DNA of 55,164 bases. Origin: an uncultured Cyclobacteriaceae bacterium. GTDB taxonomy: Bacteria; Bacteroidota; Bacteroidia; Cytophagales; Cyclobacteriaceae. The stretch is taken from contig CANLOE010000038.1 in NCBI GenBank assembly GCA_947492745.1, forward strand, positions 1-55,164, read 5' to 3'. Below, one piece after another: positions 8,246 through 18,836 of this stretch. Each line of letters opens with the position of its first letter. Within the stretch, counting starts at the first letter, position 1. A program made the translations under genes and the position numbers. The notes below the pieces were generated by a model, which was given only the letters and a program-made list of their open reading frames with translations, did no database searches and was not told where the DNA came from.

Positions 8246-9778
8246 TTAGTTAAGTTGTTCCAATATGTTTTCAATCATGGAGTTGCTGTTGGCGGCAGGG
8301 GCCGCATTGGTCGTGGGCAGCACTGACGACTGTCTGCTTCCTTGGTTTTGAAAGAAACCGCCCTTACGCATGGCATACACACTCTGGCGGACGGCTTCCA
8401 CGATCAGGTCCAACTCTTCCGTACCATGGGCTGCGCTCAGGAAATTGTTTCCTATCTCGGAGACCATGACACCATTGTCTCTCAGGTGATATAGAAACAA
8501 CTGATACTCCATGGCATTTCTCTGGGATAGGGCCTTGAAGCGGAACAGTGAACCGAAGTATTCTATTTTCAGGCCTATGTTTTCCATTTCAAAAAATTGA
8601 TTGACCCGCTTGGCCAGCTGAGCGCAGTGCCTATTGACCTCTCGCTGGACACTTCCTCCCTGTTGTATCAAATGGCCAAGTACTGCATGGATAGAAGCCA
8701 TGGCCAAGGTATTTTGACTATGGGTACCCGCAAAAAAAGTCCGCTCTACAGTGGGGTAAGATCGGTCGCCATACTGCCAATGCCCACCATCGATGGCATC
8801 CATATACTTTCCGCCCCCCGCAACGGCCCCTATACCCATGCCACCACCGAGCACCTTACCATAGGTAGCCATGTCCGCCTTTATCCCAAAGAGCTCTTGC
8901 GCACCACCTTGGGCCATTCTCAAACCTGTAATCATCTCATCAAAAATCAAGGCCACACCATTTTTCTCCGTTATCTGTCGCAGTTGTTGGAGAAACTGTG
9001 ATGGAGCATGGTGCAGCCCTCGGCTCTGCACCGGTTCGACCACTACAGCGGCCAGGTCCTGTACCTGTTCTGCTATCACTTGTAGAGAAGACGCTTCGCA
9101 GTAGGGCAATAGTACCAGGTCCTGGACCGTGCCCATAGTGGTACCTGCCGTTATGGGTGCTGTAAATGACTTTCCTTGATCGTTCACGGCTGTACCCAGG
9201 ACTACATCTGAGTGACCATGATAGGAATTTGAAAACAATACCACTTTGCCCTTATTACTGACCTGTCTTGCCAAACGGATGGCCGTCATCACTGCTTCAC
9301 TGCCCGATTGGGTGAAAACGGCCCGTTCCTGTCCTGTCAAATGGCACAACATGGCCGCAGCCTCAGCACTTTTGGGCGGGCGCATTCCTATGGCCCAACC
9401 TTCTTTGAGCTGTTTGGTCAGTGCCTCTTTCAGAAATGCGGGCCGATGACCGAACAGGTTCGAACCAAAATCCATGGCGATATCCACATAGGTGTTACCG
9501 TCCACATCCCAGACATAGGCCCCATCGCCCTGTTGGTACACTATCGGAAAACAGAGTTCTTTTATTTTGAGATGGAAAAACGATACTGCCCTTTGATCGG
9601 CATATACCTTCCTGAACTTTTCGGTCAGTTGTTTCGATGATTTGTTTTTAGAAACGTAATGGGATGAAAATTGCTTCAAATAGGCCTCTTTAGCGGAGGA
9701 CTCATTCTGCATCTGGTCAGCAATGACCTGCTTGTCTAAGGGCCTGAAAGGTCCATGGGAATTTTTGCTGTCTCTCAT
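8246..9778 (-). CDS. PKS-type class III aminotransferase, free-standing
   Basis: A 510-residue PLP-dependent fold-type I aminotransferase of the glutamate-1-semialdehyde aminotransferase-like group. The region ADQRAV...KELCFPI...GAYVWDVDGN resembles the aminotransferase domains built into iturin/mycosubtilin-type PKS-NRPS proteins, which turn a beta-keto into a beta-amino thioester. Visible signs are the cofactor-binding SGSEA segment, SYHGHSD, DEMITG and the Schiff-base Lys in YGKVLGGG near residue 307. Here it is a separate gene between a PKS ending in a KS and a PKS with four ACPs. The natural reading is that the upstream KS makes a beta-ketoacyl chain on the ACP cluster and this enzyme aminates it. 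The N-terminal 60 and C-terminal 35 residues (rich in S, N, A) may be docking segments. Confidence 0.92.
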   Translation of the reverse strand: MRDSKNSHGPFRPLDKQVIADQMQNESSAKEAYLKQFSSHYVSKNKSSKQLTEKFRKVYADQRAVSFFHLKIKELCFPIVYQQGDGAYVWDVDGNTYVDIAMDFGSNLFGHRPAFLKEALTKQLKEGWAIGMRPPKSAEAAAMLCHLTGQERAVFTQSGSEAVMTAIRLARQVSNKGKVVLFSNSYHGHSDVVLGTAVNDQGKSFTAPITAGTTMGTVQDLVLLPYCEASSLQVIAEQVQDLAAVVVEPVQSRGLHHAPSQFLQQLRQITEKNGVALIFDEMITGLRMAQGGAQELFGIKADMATYGKVLGGGMGIGAVAGGGKYMDAIDGGHWQYGDRSYPTVERTFFAGTHSQNTLAMASIHAVLGHLIQQGGSVQREVNRHCAQLAKRVNQFFEMENIGLKIEYFGSLFRFKALSQRNAMEYQLFLYHLRDNGVMVSEIGNNFLSAAHGTEELDLIVEAVRQSVYAMRKGGFFQNQGSRQSSVLPTTNAAPAANSNSMIENILEQLN

Positions 9779-9858
9779 TTTTTTGTTAATATTTTATATG
9801 CTCTAACTAGCTATTTTCTGTTGTTTTATACTTTTCGACACACTGTTCTCGCTGATCA

Positions 9859-12800
9859 TCAGCTATTGATACTGTTCAGTAGGTCGGTTATGTCCAATTT
9901 GCTTTCCAACTTGGACAGTTCTTCGAACCAGTAGTTTTTCTTATCGAAGGAGTAGCCCGGCAAAGGGACTTTGGGCATAGGCTTTTCCGGTACGGGCCAA
10001 GTATGTTTTTCTGTATATATGTACTGTTGTGCCTCGTCCTCCAGTGCATCGCCCTTGGACGAGAAAGACGCTTCAGAACACTTTCCATGGTTATAAAAAG
10101 TAGCTTTCCCCTCATGTCCCTGTTCCAGAAACAAGAAGATCCTATCCAGCAATTGTTCATAGTCTTCGGCGATAATCGCTAATTTGTACCTGTACTGTCC
10201 ACGGTGCTGTAATGTCCTCGCCACGGCGGTAAAAGGATGGTTCATGTTCCATTGCTGATGGTACCGGATGTCTTTCGCGAAAGCACGCAGGTATCCATCC
10301 AAGGCTGTTTTGGACTTGGCAGAAAAGGGAAACACCACTGCTTTTGTCTCGGACAAGACCGGGCGACGGTCCTTGTACCCACTGATGATGACATGTCCAT
10401 TGGCCCCACCAAATCCAAAAGAACTTACTCCGACCGTGCGGGTACCTTTACCCGATGACGGCTCGGGCCAATCCCGGAGTTCTGTATTCAGGTATAGGGA
10501 TGAACCCTTGAAATTGATATAGGGATTGACCTGTGTCAAATTGGCTAGCGGAACCAGTTTTTTATACCTCATGGAGAGCAGTGCCTTGATTACCCCCGCA
10601 ATACCGGAAGCCGGTTCTAAATGACCGATATTGGCTTTCAGAGCTCCTACGGCACAGCTTTTTGGCTCCAGAGGGGTGCCGAAGGAGGCAAAGGCCCGAT
10701 TGATACCGTCTATTTCTATAGGGTCGCCCAGTACAGTGCCCGTTCCATGTGTTTCGATATAGTTGATATCGGAGGGTTGCAGCTTCGCTTCTTCCATAGC
10801 CTTGACGATCAGTGAAGATTGTGCCTTGGGGTTCGGAGAAGTGAGGGAGTTGGCCTTTCCTCCGTGGTTGGTCGCTACCCCCTTAATGACTCCATAGATA
10901 GGGTCATTGTCTTCTATGGCTTTTTTCAGGGGCTTCAAGACTATGGCCCCGACCCCCTCTCCTTTTACATATCCATCGGCCAGGTGGTCAAAGGTTTTGC
11001 ACTGACCATTTGGGGAGAGAATCCCCATTTTATTGGCCCCATAGATATTCTCCTGAGATAGGATCAGGCTTACCCCACCGGCAACGGCCCAGTCACATTC
11101 CCCACTACGTATCGCTCTGACGGCCCTATTGATGGCTATCATACTACTGGAGCAGGCGGTATCTATGGCTTCACTCGGACCCGATAGGTTCAGCATATAG
11201 GATATCCTATTGGTTAGCATGGCATGGGAAGTGCCGGTTGCCATTTGCGCGACAAATTCCTCTTGCGTCCCCAGCATCATCTGATAGTCATTGAACTGTA
11301 CTCCACAGAATACTCCCATGTGCTTATTTTCCATCGTCAAGGGATCGTAACCTCCATTTTCAATACTCTGCCAGACAATCTGCATGAACAGGCGATGCTG
11401 TGGGTCCATCACTTTGGCTTCCCTCGGGGACAGCTTGAAAAAGGGGGCATCGAAGGCCTCCACATCATCGATAAAAGCCAGCTTATCGGGAATATCATCA
11501 AATTTCTTTGTTGACCTACCCCATCGATGGCCCCAGACCTCCCGTTCCAATGAATGGCCCGCCTTGAGGTTTTCCCAAAAATCAATGAGATCGGCACTTT
11601 GGGGGAAAAGGCCACTCATACCGATAATAGCTATTTCATGCTCTTGCTGTGTGGGGGCAATCTTGACGGTCCGCTTTAAGCGGGGGCCGTTCTCAAAGGC
11701 TTTGGGCCTTGTCGCTGTCTTTTTCTCCGTTTTACCTGTCGCTATAGGGACTTCCGGAACAGCGGGCCTATCGTTCTTTTCTTCCAGAAGATAAGTGGCC
11801 ACGGCACGACAGTCGGCGAAGGAGGTTAATTTTTCGATGGGTATATTCCTGAAGAATTTCCGGGACAGTAGCGTACTAAAGCGATGTATGGAAATCCGGT
11901 CCAGTTCAAATAGACCAAAACCACTACGAGGACCTACTTTTTGCTCCGCGATACCGCAGCTTTCTCTAAAAACGGCCATCACTTCGCTTTCTATCTCCTC
12001 AATACCCATCTCCCCATTGGATATGCCCTCACTTACGAGCGTAGGATCCATGACCAAATGTCCCTCGGACTGTTCATACAGGTAGTCCACCAGTGCACCT
12101 AGGGTATCATAGGTAAACAATAAAGAAGGTGCCACGGGCAATTGCAATAGCTTCTCCAGTGATGCGCTGATGTTCTTTATGATGATGGAATCAATACCGT
12201 ACCTGCCAAAGTTCTCCTCCTTATCCAGTTTGTCGGCTTTGATACCGGAAGCCTCACTGAACAGGGCCTTGATTTTTTCTCCGAATTCAACAGGACTCAC
12301 TGCCGATAGTTGCCCGACCTTTCTCCTCGTTTCTGATACCGGTATGGTTTCGGCCACTTTCAGGAAGTTGTGAAGGAATCTGTCCGTCCCCTTGATAATG
12401 AGCAGATCCTGAAGCCGAGGATCCTGTAGGACTTGGTCCAATAGCTCTAGGCCCTCACTGTTGGACAGGTACTCCATGCCCGTAGCTTCCAGGTAAAAAG
12501 CTTCTTTTTCAGCATCGATATGCATACCCCCTTCTTTCCATAGTGGCCATTTCAGTGAGACGGTTTGTTCTGCCTGCCTATAGGTAGTCAATAGGTCATC
12601 AGAACTCCCATTGGCATAGGCATAATCCAACTGGCCAAAGTCCCCCAACATGACCGAAGAAGAAGAGAAGTTGATCAATCGATGCGGAGATAGTGCCGGT
12701 ATCCTTTCCAACAGGGTGCGCATGCCCCGTTCTTTTGGTTGAATGATGCGATTCATTTCATCCCAATCTTTCTCATGCAACAGGTGCTTGGACATCTTCC

Positions 12801-15800
12801 CTGCAAAGAAAAATACTGTATCTACTTCACCGTGTTCCCGAAGGATGGTACCGAGCGTCGTATCCACCTCATCCACCTTGGTGATATCACACTGGTAATA
12901 AATGGCTTGGGCATGGAGTGATCCGTATTCCCCCTGAGGTCTTCGGTTCAGTGCGATAACTTCCGACCCATGGGTCGATATCAAATGACCTATGACAAGC
13001 TGGGCCAAAGCACCTCCCCCACCGATGACCAGTACTTTTTCAGGTTTTGTGGTTTTGGTCATCCCGTCCGGGGAGGGGATGTACTTTTCCAATTGTAGGG
13101 TTTGGCGCTGCCCCGCCGTACCCAGCATCACTACCTTTTCTTTTCCCCAGGCCAGCTCATCTTCCATGACAGTCGATAGGGAAGTTCTATCCAGAGAGGT
13201 ATATCGGAGCCATCGGACAGGTAAGCTGTTCCAATAGTTGCTCATTGACTGGAGAAGGCCCAGTACTTTCTGATTGGTATTTCCGGCACTTGCCCTTGAC
13301 TCCAAAAGCAGAAATGAGCTTGTACTTTGGTTTTTGTACTCATGGCCGAACTTAGCGAAAAGATGCAGCAAACGGAGCAGTGCCTCCTCATTCTCATCTT
13401 GCTGCCAAGACAATATGACCCTATGTCCTACTTTCGAGAGTCCCAGTTTTTTCCACCAGTCAAATAATCTGTCCTGATGGTCCCAGTCCCCCAAGACCAA
13501 CCGTTTTTCTCCCTCACTGTAGCTTTGCCCCTCCAATATCAATTCATAAGGCTCTGAATGATGAAAAACAGCTCCCATCGTTTCCCAACCGGGCGAAGTT
13601 TCGGTGATTTTCACGAAAAGGTCCACTCCGCTATCCTCGTGCAATGCCTTCTCTGACCTTAGCAAAGGTGTATCCTTCCAGAACCACTGATACGCATGGA
13701 CAGTAGCGGGTCTTGATTCGTTGTGGTAACTATGGAGTTCATCCAACTGCAAAAGGGGTTCCGCTTGTTCATTGTATATGGTAGGATGTCCTTCTTTGAA
13801 TGTAGTATAAAAAGCAGGCTCCAAGGCAGTGTTCAGGTAACCGCCCAATGCCTTTTGTGGCATGCCTTCCTCTGCCAACTGCTGCGCAAATGACTGATGC
13901 AATGAGACGATTGCCCTCTTCGGGCCTGTCGGTACTGCCACTGACTTCGTATTGGTCTCCCGAAGGACAGCTTCAAAATAGAGCTGATCCTCCAGACCCA
14001 TTTCGTACATTCTATAATATAGCTGATTTTCAAAATGTTCCAGTTCCAGAAGGAGATCTCTTACATCATGCTGAGAGGCGACCGTTCCCCACTGTAAGGA
14101 AACGATTTCAAATGTGGAGACAAAGTAGTTCGACCGTAGGCACTCTTTCATAAGGTCCAAGCAATACCAAGGACCTTGGTCAAAAAGCTCCGATGGGTCA
14201 TTGACAAGGTATATGGACTTGTTCCCTTCTTTTTTCACAAGTGTATAGGCACCTTCCACAGGCATCCCTAGCTGCCTTGGCCCAAGGTCGGAAATCTGCT
14301 CTACCCAATAGGGTTCTTTGAGCAATAACGTGGCAGGGATAGGAAAATAAGGGGGATGCACAGAAAACAGTTCGGTCCAGTCATGCTTAATGCCTTTTGA
14401 CCAGTATTGCCGGACAGGTTCCCATTCTTCCTTGGTATACCGGAGCATGGCCAACAGTACCTGTTCGGCTTTTTTGTTCTTGACCTTATGCGCGGTATGT
14501 ATACCTTCAAAATCGCGATGCTCCAATTGCTTCAAAAAAGACTTCAAACCGTCATAGCTATCCACTATGGCTGCGTAGCGATGAGCATAATGATCTGTGC
14601 AACACAATAGATTGTAGGACAATGCGTAGAGAAATTGCTTCTCCATGGCAAATTGATTCAAATGTTTATCACAATTTCTGGCCAAGAGGCGGGCATATTC
14701 CGAAACCCGTTCCGGATAGGTCACAGATACCGTTATCAAAACTGCCTCAGGCTCGGGAAGCGGGTCTATGCTCGACTCGGGAAGGTACTCCCCAATGATC
14801 ACATGACCATTGCTCCCTCCCGCTCCGAAAGAACTGACCCCCGCTATCTTTCTTTTTTCCGCTGGCCAAGGTTGTGGGTTCTGTGGTATTTCTATGGAGT
14901 GCTTATCGAAACTGATTTCGGCATTGACTCCATCTTCGATGGGCAGTGGCGGTATGGTCCGGTGCATCATGGAAAGGAGTACCTTAGTGATACCGGCCAC
15001 TCCGGCCGCTGATTCCAAATGGCCTATGTTTGATTTGATGGATCCCAGGTACAAAGTATCCTTGAGAGAAGGTCGTTCAAAAGCATTGACGATACCACGT
15101 ACCTCGATGGGGTCACCCAGTGCGGTACCGGTACCATGGGCCTCTATATAGGATAGATCTTCCATATCCAATCCTGCATCCTTGAGAGCGGTACGTATAA
15201 GCTGGGTCTGTGCCTTGGGGTTGGGTACCGTGTAGCCATTGGTCTTGCCGCCATGATTGACTGCTGTACCCTCGATAATGCCATAAATATGGTCTTTGTC
15301 CTTGATGGCGTTTTCCAGCGGTTTGATCAAAATGGCCCCGACCCCTTCTCCGGGCAGGAAACCATCGGCTTTCTCCCCGAAGGTGTGGCATTTTCCCGTA
15401 GGGGAAAGCATGCCCATAGCACACATCCCTAAGTACTTTTGAGGATGGAGGTACAAGTTGACCCCGCCGGCTATGGCCATCTGACACTCTTTGTTGCGTA
15501 GACTCTGGCAGGCCATGTGCACTACCGTCAAGGAGGAAGAGCAAGCAGTATCTACCGAAATGCTCGGCCCGAAAAGGTCAAAGGTATAGGATACTCGGTT
15601 GGCTATGCTCCATGCCAGTGATCGGGGAAGTACGGGGTTTCCCTTGGATTGCTCTTCGACCCCGATGAGGTTGTAAGTAAAAGATGTAGCCCCCGCAAAT
15701 ACGCCCACATTGGGAATCTGCTCTCCCATGGAGGCCAAGCGATGGGCACTGTAACCCGATTCTTTCAAAAGCTTCCAGGAAGTTTCCAAAAAAAGACGTT

Positions 15801-17814
15801 CTTGAGGGTCTATCAAGCTTAGTTCTTTTGGACTGATATTAAAAAAAAGAGGGTCGAAACCTCGTACATCTTCCAAAAAGGCACCCCATTTCGAATACAT
15901 TTTTCCTTCCTTGATCATGGCGGGATCGGGGTGGTAGTACCGATCGGCCTCCCAGCGGTCTTTGGGTATGGTTTGGGATACGCTGGTACCCTGTTTGATC
16001 AACTTCCAGAATTCATCCATTTCCTCTCCTTGGGGGTATTTCCCTGCCATGCCAACGATGGCCATGGCCGTATCCGGTGGGTTGTCCTGCTCTGTACCAA
16101 AACCTGCCCAAAGATCCTCTTCAAATATTTTGAGGTCAAGAGGGACTATTTTTTGAGACATTTCCATGGTACCCTTACTTGCCAAATCTTGTTGTTTGAA
16201 ATAGGCAATCACCTGATTCGAATAGCGGTGGAGCAATAACTCCACAAACTCGTCAATGGTAGAGACTTCGAATAAAATGGTTTTGGGTATGCCTTCGAAG
16301 TAACTCTCCAAAGTATGATTGAACTTACTGATCATTATGGAATCGACCCCAAAGGCATCCAGTTTCTCAGAGGTATCAAAGTCTTCTTTGTCCAACCGTA
16401 ACAGTGAGGTCAGTTCTTCGACCAGAAGAGTTTCAAGCCCTTCCTTCCAAGGAGTAGCGTCCGCACTTTCTTCTGTCCCCGGACGGGTATCCGATACTTG
16501 TAGCCGTAGGTCTTTTTCAATATAGTCCGTAATGATCTCGGTATGACCGAACAAGGGCATCACTTGTGTCAAGCCTTGATGGAACATTTTCCTGAAAGCC
16601 CGAAGGCCATCGGCGGTGGACAATGGCTTGATGCCACTGGTCTGCTCAATGATGTCCAGTTCATCCTGAGCGATGGTCATATCCCCATCGGTCCAGAAGG
16701 GCCAGTTGATACTTAAAAACTTCGTTTTCCCTTCTGGAGATTGCCTTCTGAATACCGCGTCCATATAAGCGTTTCCATAAGCATAGTCTGTTTGTCCCTC
16801 ATTGCCGATGATGCCCGATATAGAAGAAAAAGCAACCACGAAATCAGGGACGAAATGGACCTGTAACCGCAACAGGGACCGAATGCCCACTACCTTTGGG
16901 GTCACCACCTTTGAAAAAGTATCCCAACTTTTTCTGACCAAGAAATCATCTTTGATAACCCCGGCGCTGTGTATGATCCCATCCAGCCTTCCGTATGTTT
17001 CATCGATATCCTTTATGAGTTTATCGACCTGATCTTCATGGGTAATGTCCGTAGGCCAATAGGTGACCTCCGCCCCCGTTATACTTTCCATCAAGTTGCT
17101 CTTATCGGGACTGAGCTGAGAACGACCGATCAGGATCAGCCGAACTCCATGCTGTTTTTCTGCCGCGAGGTACTTGGAAAATATCAGTCCCAGCCCTCCC
17201 AGTCCACCTGTAATCAAGTAGACTCCACTTTCTTTTATAATAGGACTCTGTGAAGCTTCTTCGATGAGTACCGGGGACACGCTGGTGGAGGTCCACACAG
17301 TATCGAAGTGCATCTTTGCTGGTTTTAGGGGAAATTCATAGTGATAAATGAGGTCTTCGATATCCTTGCCTTCGCCTACCACCAACACATTATTGACAAT
17401 CCTTTGATTTTCTTTATATAAGGACTTCCCGAAAGCCCAAATCGCTTCAAGGGACTCTCTGGATGGATGCTCCGCCCTCACTAGCCAATTTACCTTGATT
17501 CCGGTATGAAGAAATATTTTCTCCGTAAGCAATTGGTTCAAATGAAAACAAAAGCTGATCAAAGTCATCGGAGGGTAATCATCGTGTATGTACACTGCAA
17601 CGGTATGTTCCGAGCTACCTATCGGTAAATGCTCTTTGAGCCATTCCAAACGGAAGCTCCCTTCATTTTCCGATAGTGTCAGTAAATGTTCCGTACCCTT
17701 GTGAAAGGACTCTTTATGATCAGTGAGAATGGTTATGTCTTCTGGGTCTTGTGGCTTCTTTTCCGGACCCTGGTATTGTATTTCCTGAGTGGAATAATAA
17801 CCTATGCCTTCCAT
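9859..17814 (-). CDS. Trans-AT PKS: KR-ACP / KS-dh-kr-ACP-acp / KS
   Basis: 2651 residues. It begins with a ketoreductase (TGGLGGLG near 201, catalytic SSISG and DYAYGNAY) that completes the module started by the upstream PKS, then an ACP (GVDSI, about 490). KS1 is intact (DTACSSS about 756, EAHGTGT, NIGHLE). The 580 residues before the next reductase look like a decayed dehydratase without the HxxxGxxxxP motif. The second KR has IGGGGALAQ in place of TGGxGxLG (about 1600) although SSSS and DYAYAN remain, so it may be inactive. An ACP (GIDSI, about 1875) is followed by an ACP-like segment reading ELDRISI (about 1972), where the phosphopantetheine Ser is Arg. KS2 is intact (DTACSSS about 2218, ETHGTGT, NIGHLEPA). 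No built-in AT. The C-terminal LDITDLLNSINS may dock to the next protein. Confidence 0.95.
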   Translation of the reverse strand: MEGIGYYSTQEIQYQGPEKKPQDPEDITILTDHKESFHKGTEHLLTLSENEGSFRLEWLKEHLPIGSSEHTVAVYIHDDYPPMTLISFCFHLNQLLTEKIFLHTGIKVNWLVRAEHPSRESLEAIWAFGKSLYKENQRIVNNVLVVGEGKDIEDLIYHYEFPLKPAKMHFDTVWTSTSVSPVLIEEASQSPIIKESGVYLITGGLGGLGLIFSKYLAAEKQHGVRLILIGRSQLSPDKSNLMESITGAEVTYWPTDITHEDQVDKLIKDIDETYGRLDGIIHSAGVIKDDFLVRKSWDTFSKVVTPKVVGIRSLLRLQVHFVPDFVVAFSSISGIIGNEGQTDYAYGNAYMDAVFRRQSPEGKTKFLSINWPFWTDGDMTIAQDELDIIEQTSGIKPLSTADGLRAFRKMFHQGLTQVMPLFGHTEIITDYIEKDLRLQVSDTRPGTEESADATPWKEGLETLLVEELTSLLRLDKEDFDTSEKLDAFGVDSIMISKFNHTLESYFEGIPKTILFEVSTIDEFVELLLHRYSNQVIAYFKQQDLASKGTMEMSQKIVPLDLKIFEEDLWAGFGTEQDNPPDTAMAIVGMAGKYPQGEEMDEFWKLIKQGTSVSQTIPKDRWEADRYYHPDPAMIKEGKMYSKWGAFLEDVRGFDPLFFNISPKELSLIDPQERLFLETSWKLLKESGYSAHRLASMGEQIPNVGVFAGATSFTYNLIGVEEQSKGNPVLPRSLAWSIANRVSYTFDLFGPSISVDTACSSSLTVVHMACQSLRNKECQMAIAGGVNLYLHPQKYLGMCAMGMLSPTGKCHTFGEKADGFLPGEGVGAILIKPLENAIKDKDHIYGIIEGTAVNHGGKTNGYTVPNPKAQTQLIRTALKDAGLDMEDLSYIEAHGTGTALGDPIEVRGIVNAFERPSLKDTLYLGSIKSNIGHLESAAGVAGITKVLLSMMHRTIPPLPIEDGVNAEISFDKHSIEIPQNPQPWPAEKRKIAGVSSFGAGGSNGHVIIGEYLPESSIDPLPEPEAVLITVSVTYPERVSEYARLLARNCDKHLNQFAMEKQFLYALSYNLLCCTDHYAHRYAAIVDSYDGLKSFLKQLEHRDFEGIHTAHKVKNKKAEQVLLAMLRYTKEEWEPVRQYWSKGIKHDWTELFSVHPPYFPIPATLLLKEPYWVEQISDLGPRQLGMPVEGAYTLVKKEGNKSIYLVNDPSELFDQGPWYCLDLMKECLRSNYFVSTFEIVSLQWGTVASQHDVRDLLLELEHFENQLYYRMYEMGLEDQLYFEAVLRETNTKSVAVPTGPKRAIVSLHQSFAQQLAEEGMPQKALGGYLNTALEPAFYTTFKEGHPTIYNEQAEPLLQLDELHSYHNESRPATVHAYQWFWKDTPLLRSEKALHEDSGVDLFVKITETSPGWETMGAVFHHSEPYELILEGQSYSEGEKRLVLGDWDHQDRLFDWWKKLGLSKVGHRVILSWQQDENEEALLRLLHLFAKFGHEYKNQSTSSFLLLESRASAGNTNQKVLGLLQSMSNYWNSLPVRWLRYTSLDRTSLSTVMEDELAWGKEKVVMLGTAGQRQTLQLEKYIPSPDGMTKTTKPEKVLVIGGGGALAQLVIGHLISTHGSEVIALNRRPQGEYGSLHAQAIYYQCDITKVDEVDTTLGTILREHGEVDTVFFFAGKMSKHLLHEKDWDEMNRIIQPKERGMRTLLERIPALSPHRLINFSSSSVMLGDFGQLDYAYANGSSDDLLTTYRQAEQTVSLKWPLWKEGGMHIDAEKEAFYLEATGMEYLSNSEGLELLDQVLQDPRLQDLLIIKGTDRFLHNFLKVAETIPVSETRRKVGQLSAVSPVEFGEKIKALFSEASGIKADKLDKEENFGRYGIDSIIIKNISASLEKLLQLPVAPSLLFTYDTLGALVDYLYEQSEGHLVMDPTLVSEGISNGEMGIEEIESEVMAVFRESCGIAEQKVGPRSGFGLFELDRISIHRFSTLLSRKFFRNIPIEKLTSFADCRAVATYLLEEKNDRPAVPEVPIATGKTEKKTATRPKAFENGPRLKRTVKIAPTQQEHEIAIIGMSGLFPQSADLIDFWENLKAGHSLEREVWGHRWGRSTKKFDDIPDKLAFIDDVEAFDAPFFKLSPREAKVMDPQHRLFMQIVWQSIENGGYDPLTMENKHMGVFCGVQFNDYQMMLGTQEEFVAQMATGTSHAMLTNRISYMLNLSGPSEAIDTACSSSMIAINRAVRAIRSGECDWAVAGGVSLILSQENIYGANKMGILSPNGQCKTFDHLADGYVKGEGVGAIVLKPLKKAIEDNDPIYGVIKGVATNHGGKANSLTSPNPKAQSSLIVKAMEEAKLQPSDINYIETHGTGTVLGDPIEIDGINRAFASFGTPLEPKSCAVGALKANIGHLEPASGIAGVIKALLSMRYKKLVPLANLTQVNPYINFKGSSLYLNTELRDWPEPSSGKGTRTVGVSSFGFGGANGHVIISGYKDRRPVLSETKAVVFPFSAKSKTALDGYLRAFAKDIRYHQQWNMNHPFTAVARTLQHRGQYRYKLAIIAEDYEQLLDRIFLFLEQGHEGKATFYNHGKCSEASFSSKGDALEDEAQQYIYTEKHTWPVPEKPMPKVPLPGYSFDKKNYWFEELSKLESKLDITDLLNSINS

Positions 17815-17954
17815 GGTATTTTCTGTTTTGCTAAAATTGTGATATCAATGCGGGCCAAGAGCAGTTCTAAACTGTATCTCTTTTGTTTTCACTTGGGTGA
17901 AATTGATTTTTAACCCGAATCATTTGTTCAGTTCAAATTATATTGATTTCTATC

Positions 17955-18000
17955 GGTGTTCATGAACCTGTGGTCTGTTCCCTTCCTTTAGCTTTAAAAG
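17955..18000. repeat. Family C fragment with GTTCATGAAC palindrome
   Basis: GGTGTTCATGAACCTGTGGTCTG resembles segments at about 18200 (GGTGTTCATGAACCTTCGG) and about 54812 (GGTGCTCATGAACCTGCGG). Each centres on the self-complementary GTTCATGAAC or a one-base variant. The remainder of the 17815-18836 gap holds other repeat fragments; no gene is visible. Confidence 0.5.
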
Positions 18001-18127
18001 CTTCAAATCAGTAAAATATGGGTGTTCTTTGCACTGACCGTAACGATGCTACGCTGAATCCGATAAAACACCCTGCTGTATTGCTTTTTAAACCCTCATA
18101 ACTAAGTTCTAATACATCATCCGGGTT
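18001..18127. repeat. Truncated AACCC-ended repeat (right part)
   Basis: The segment CGATGCTACGCTGAATCCG through ACATCATCCGGGTT matches the right half of the repeats at 28440-28609 and 33841-34010. The left half is missing. It abuts the TACAAA-ended element that starts at 18129. Confidence 0.65.
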
Positions 18128-18128
18128 A

Positions 18129-18336
18129 TACAAACTTAGCTTTTAAATATCGCCTATCTTCCTGTTCATTTAGTTCACTATTGTGTTTGATTCCAGTGGT
18201 GTTCATGAACCTTCGGTTTTGCTTCACTCTGCGTTGACAATCCTCGCGATAGCGCTGCTATCCCTGCGGTTATCGCCTTGATTGAAACCAAAATGACCCG
18301 CGCAATCTTATACGACATTTAAAACCCAAATTTGTA
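18129..18336. mobile_element. TACAAA-ended MITE-like element (family B), enlarged copy
   Basis: Runs from TACAAACTTAGC to AAATTTGTA and is flanked by TTA on both sides, consistent with a 3-bp target duplication. It contains the hairpin GATAGCGCTGCTATC near 18252-18266. It is about 50 bp longer than the copies at 37681-37839 and 54543-54700 because a family C segment (AGTTCACTATTG...TTCGGTT) is inserted within it. Confidence 0.75.
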
Positions 18337-18593
18337 TTAAACCCAAGATTCATTGCTTTCCCAACCCTCATGATGAAGTTCCAAGGCATAATCTGGGTTT
18401 AGCGGTCATATGAAATCCGCAGGTATTCCGAATTCGGTTTGCCATGGTATCGTATTTTCGCTGACACCTATGAGGTGGTCGCCAACCCTAAACAAACTCA
18501 GCGTTGGCGGTACCGCGCACATGGTCCAGTATCGGCCTTCTTGTTTGACCCGAATCATGCTTTGGCTTTTTTGCAATACTGCCTTCAGGTTAT

Positions 18594-18755
18594 ACCCAAA
18601 CGCAATTGTTTTGGGACAGATCGAAGATCATTGCGAAAGCACTGTTCCGCTTGGAACGACCCTAATGACCAATCCACTAATGAAATTTTACCAATGCAGG
18701 ATTTTCCCCTTTTTGCCGGACCTCGGATTTCCCATTTCACTTTTTCTTGAGTATA
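18594..18755 (+). repeat. Family E repeat, inverted relative to 51094-51260
   Basis: The run ACCCAAACGCAATTG through CTTTTTCTTGAGTATA aligns over about 165 bp with the reverse complement of 51094-51260, at roughly 80 percent identity by eye. The start also matches the reverse complement of about 37945-38025. No frame is convincingly conserved, so it is treated as a decayed mobile or structural repeat lying just beyond the stop of the first PKS gene. Confidence 0.65.
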
Positions 18756-18836
18756 AACCCCTCGTGACGATTCCAGTACATGCGAGAGGCCTACTCCCAA
18801 GCCATCGGTACGCCGTTCCCTATGGATCCTTTTCCA

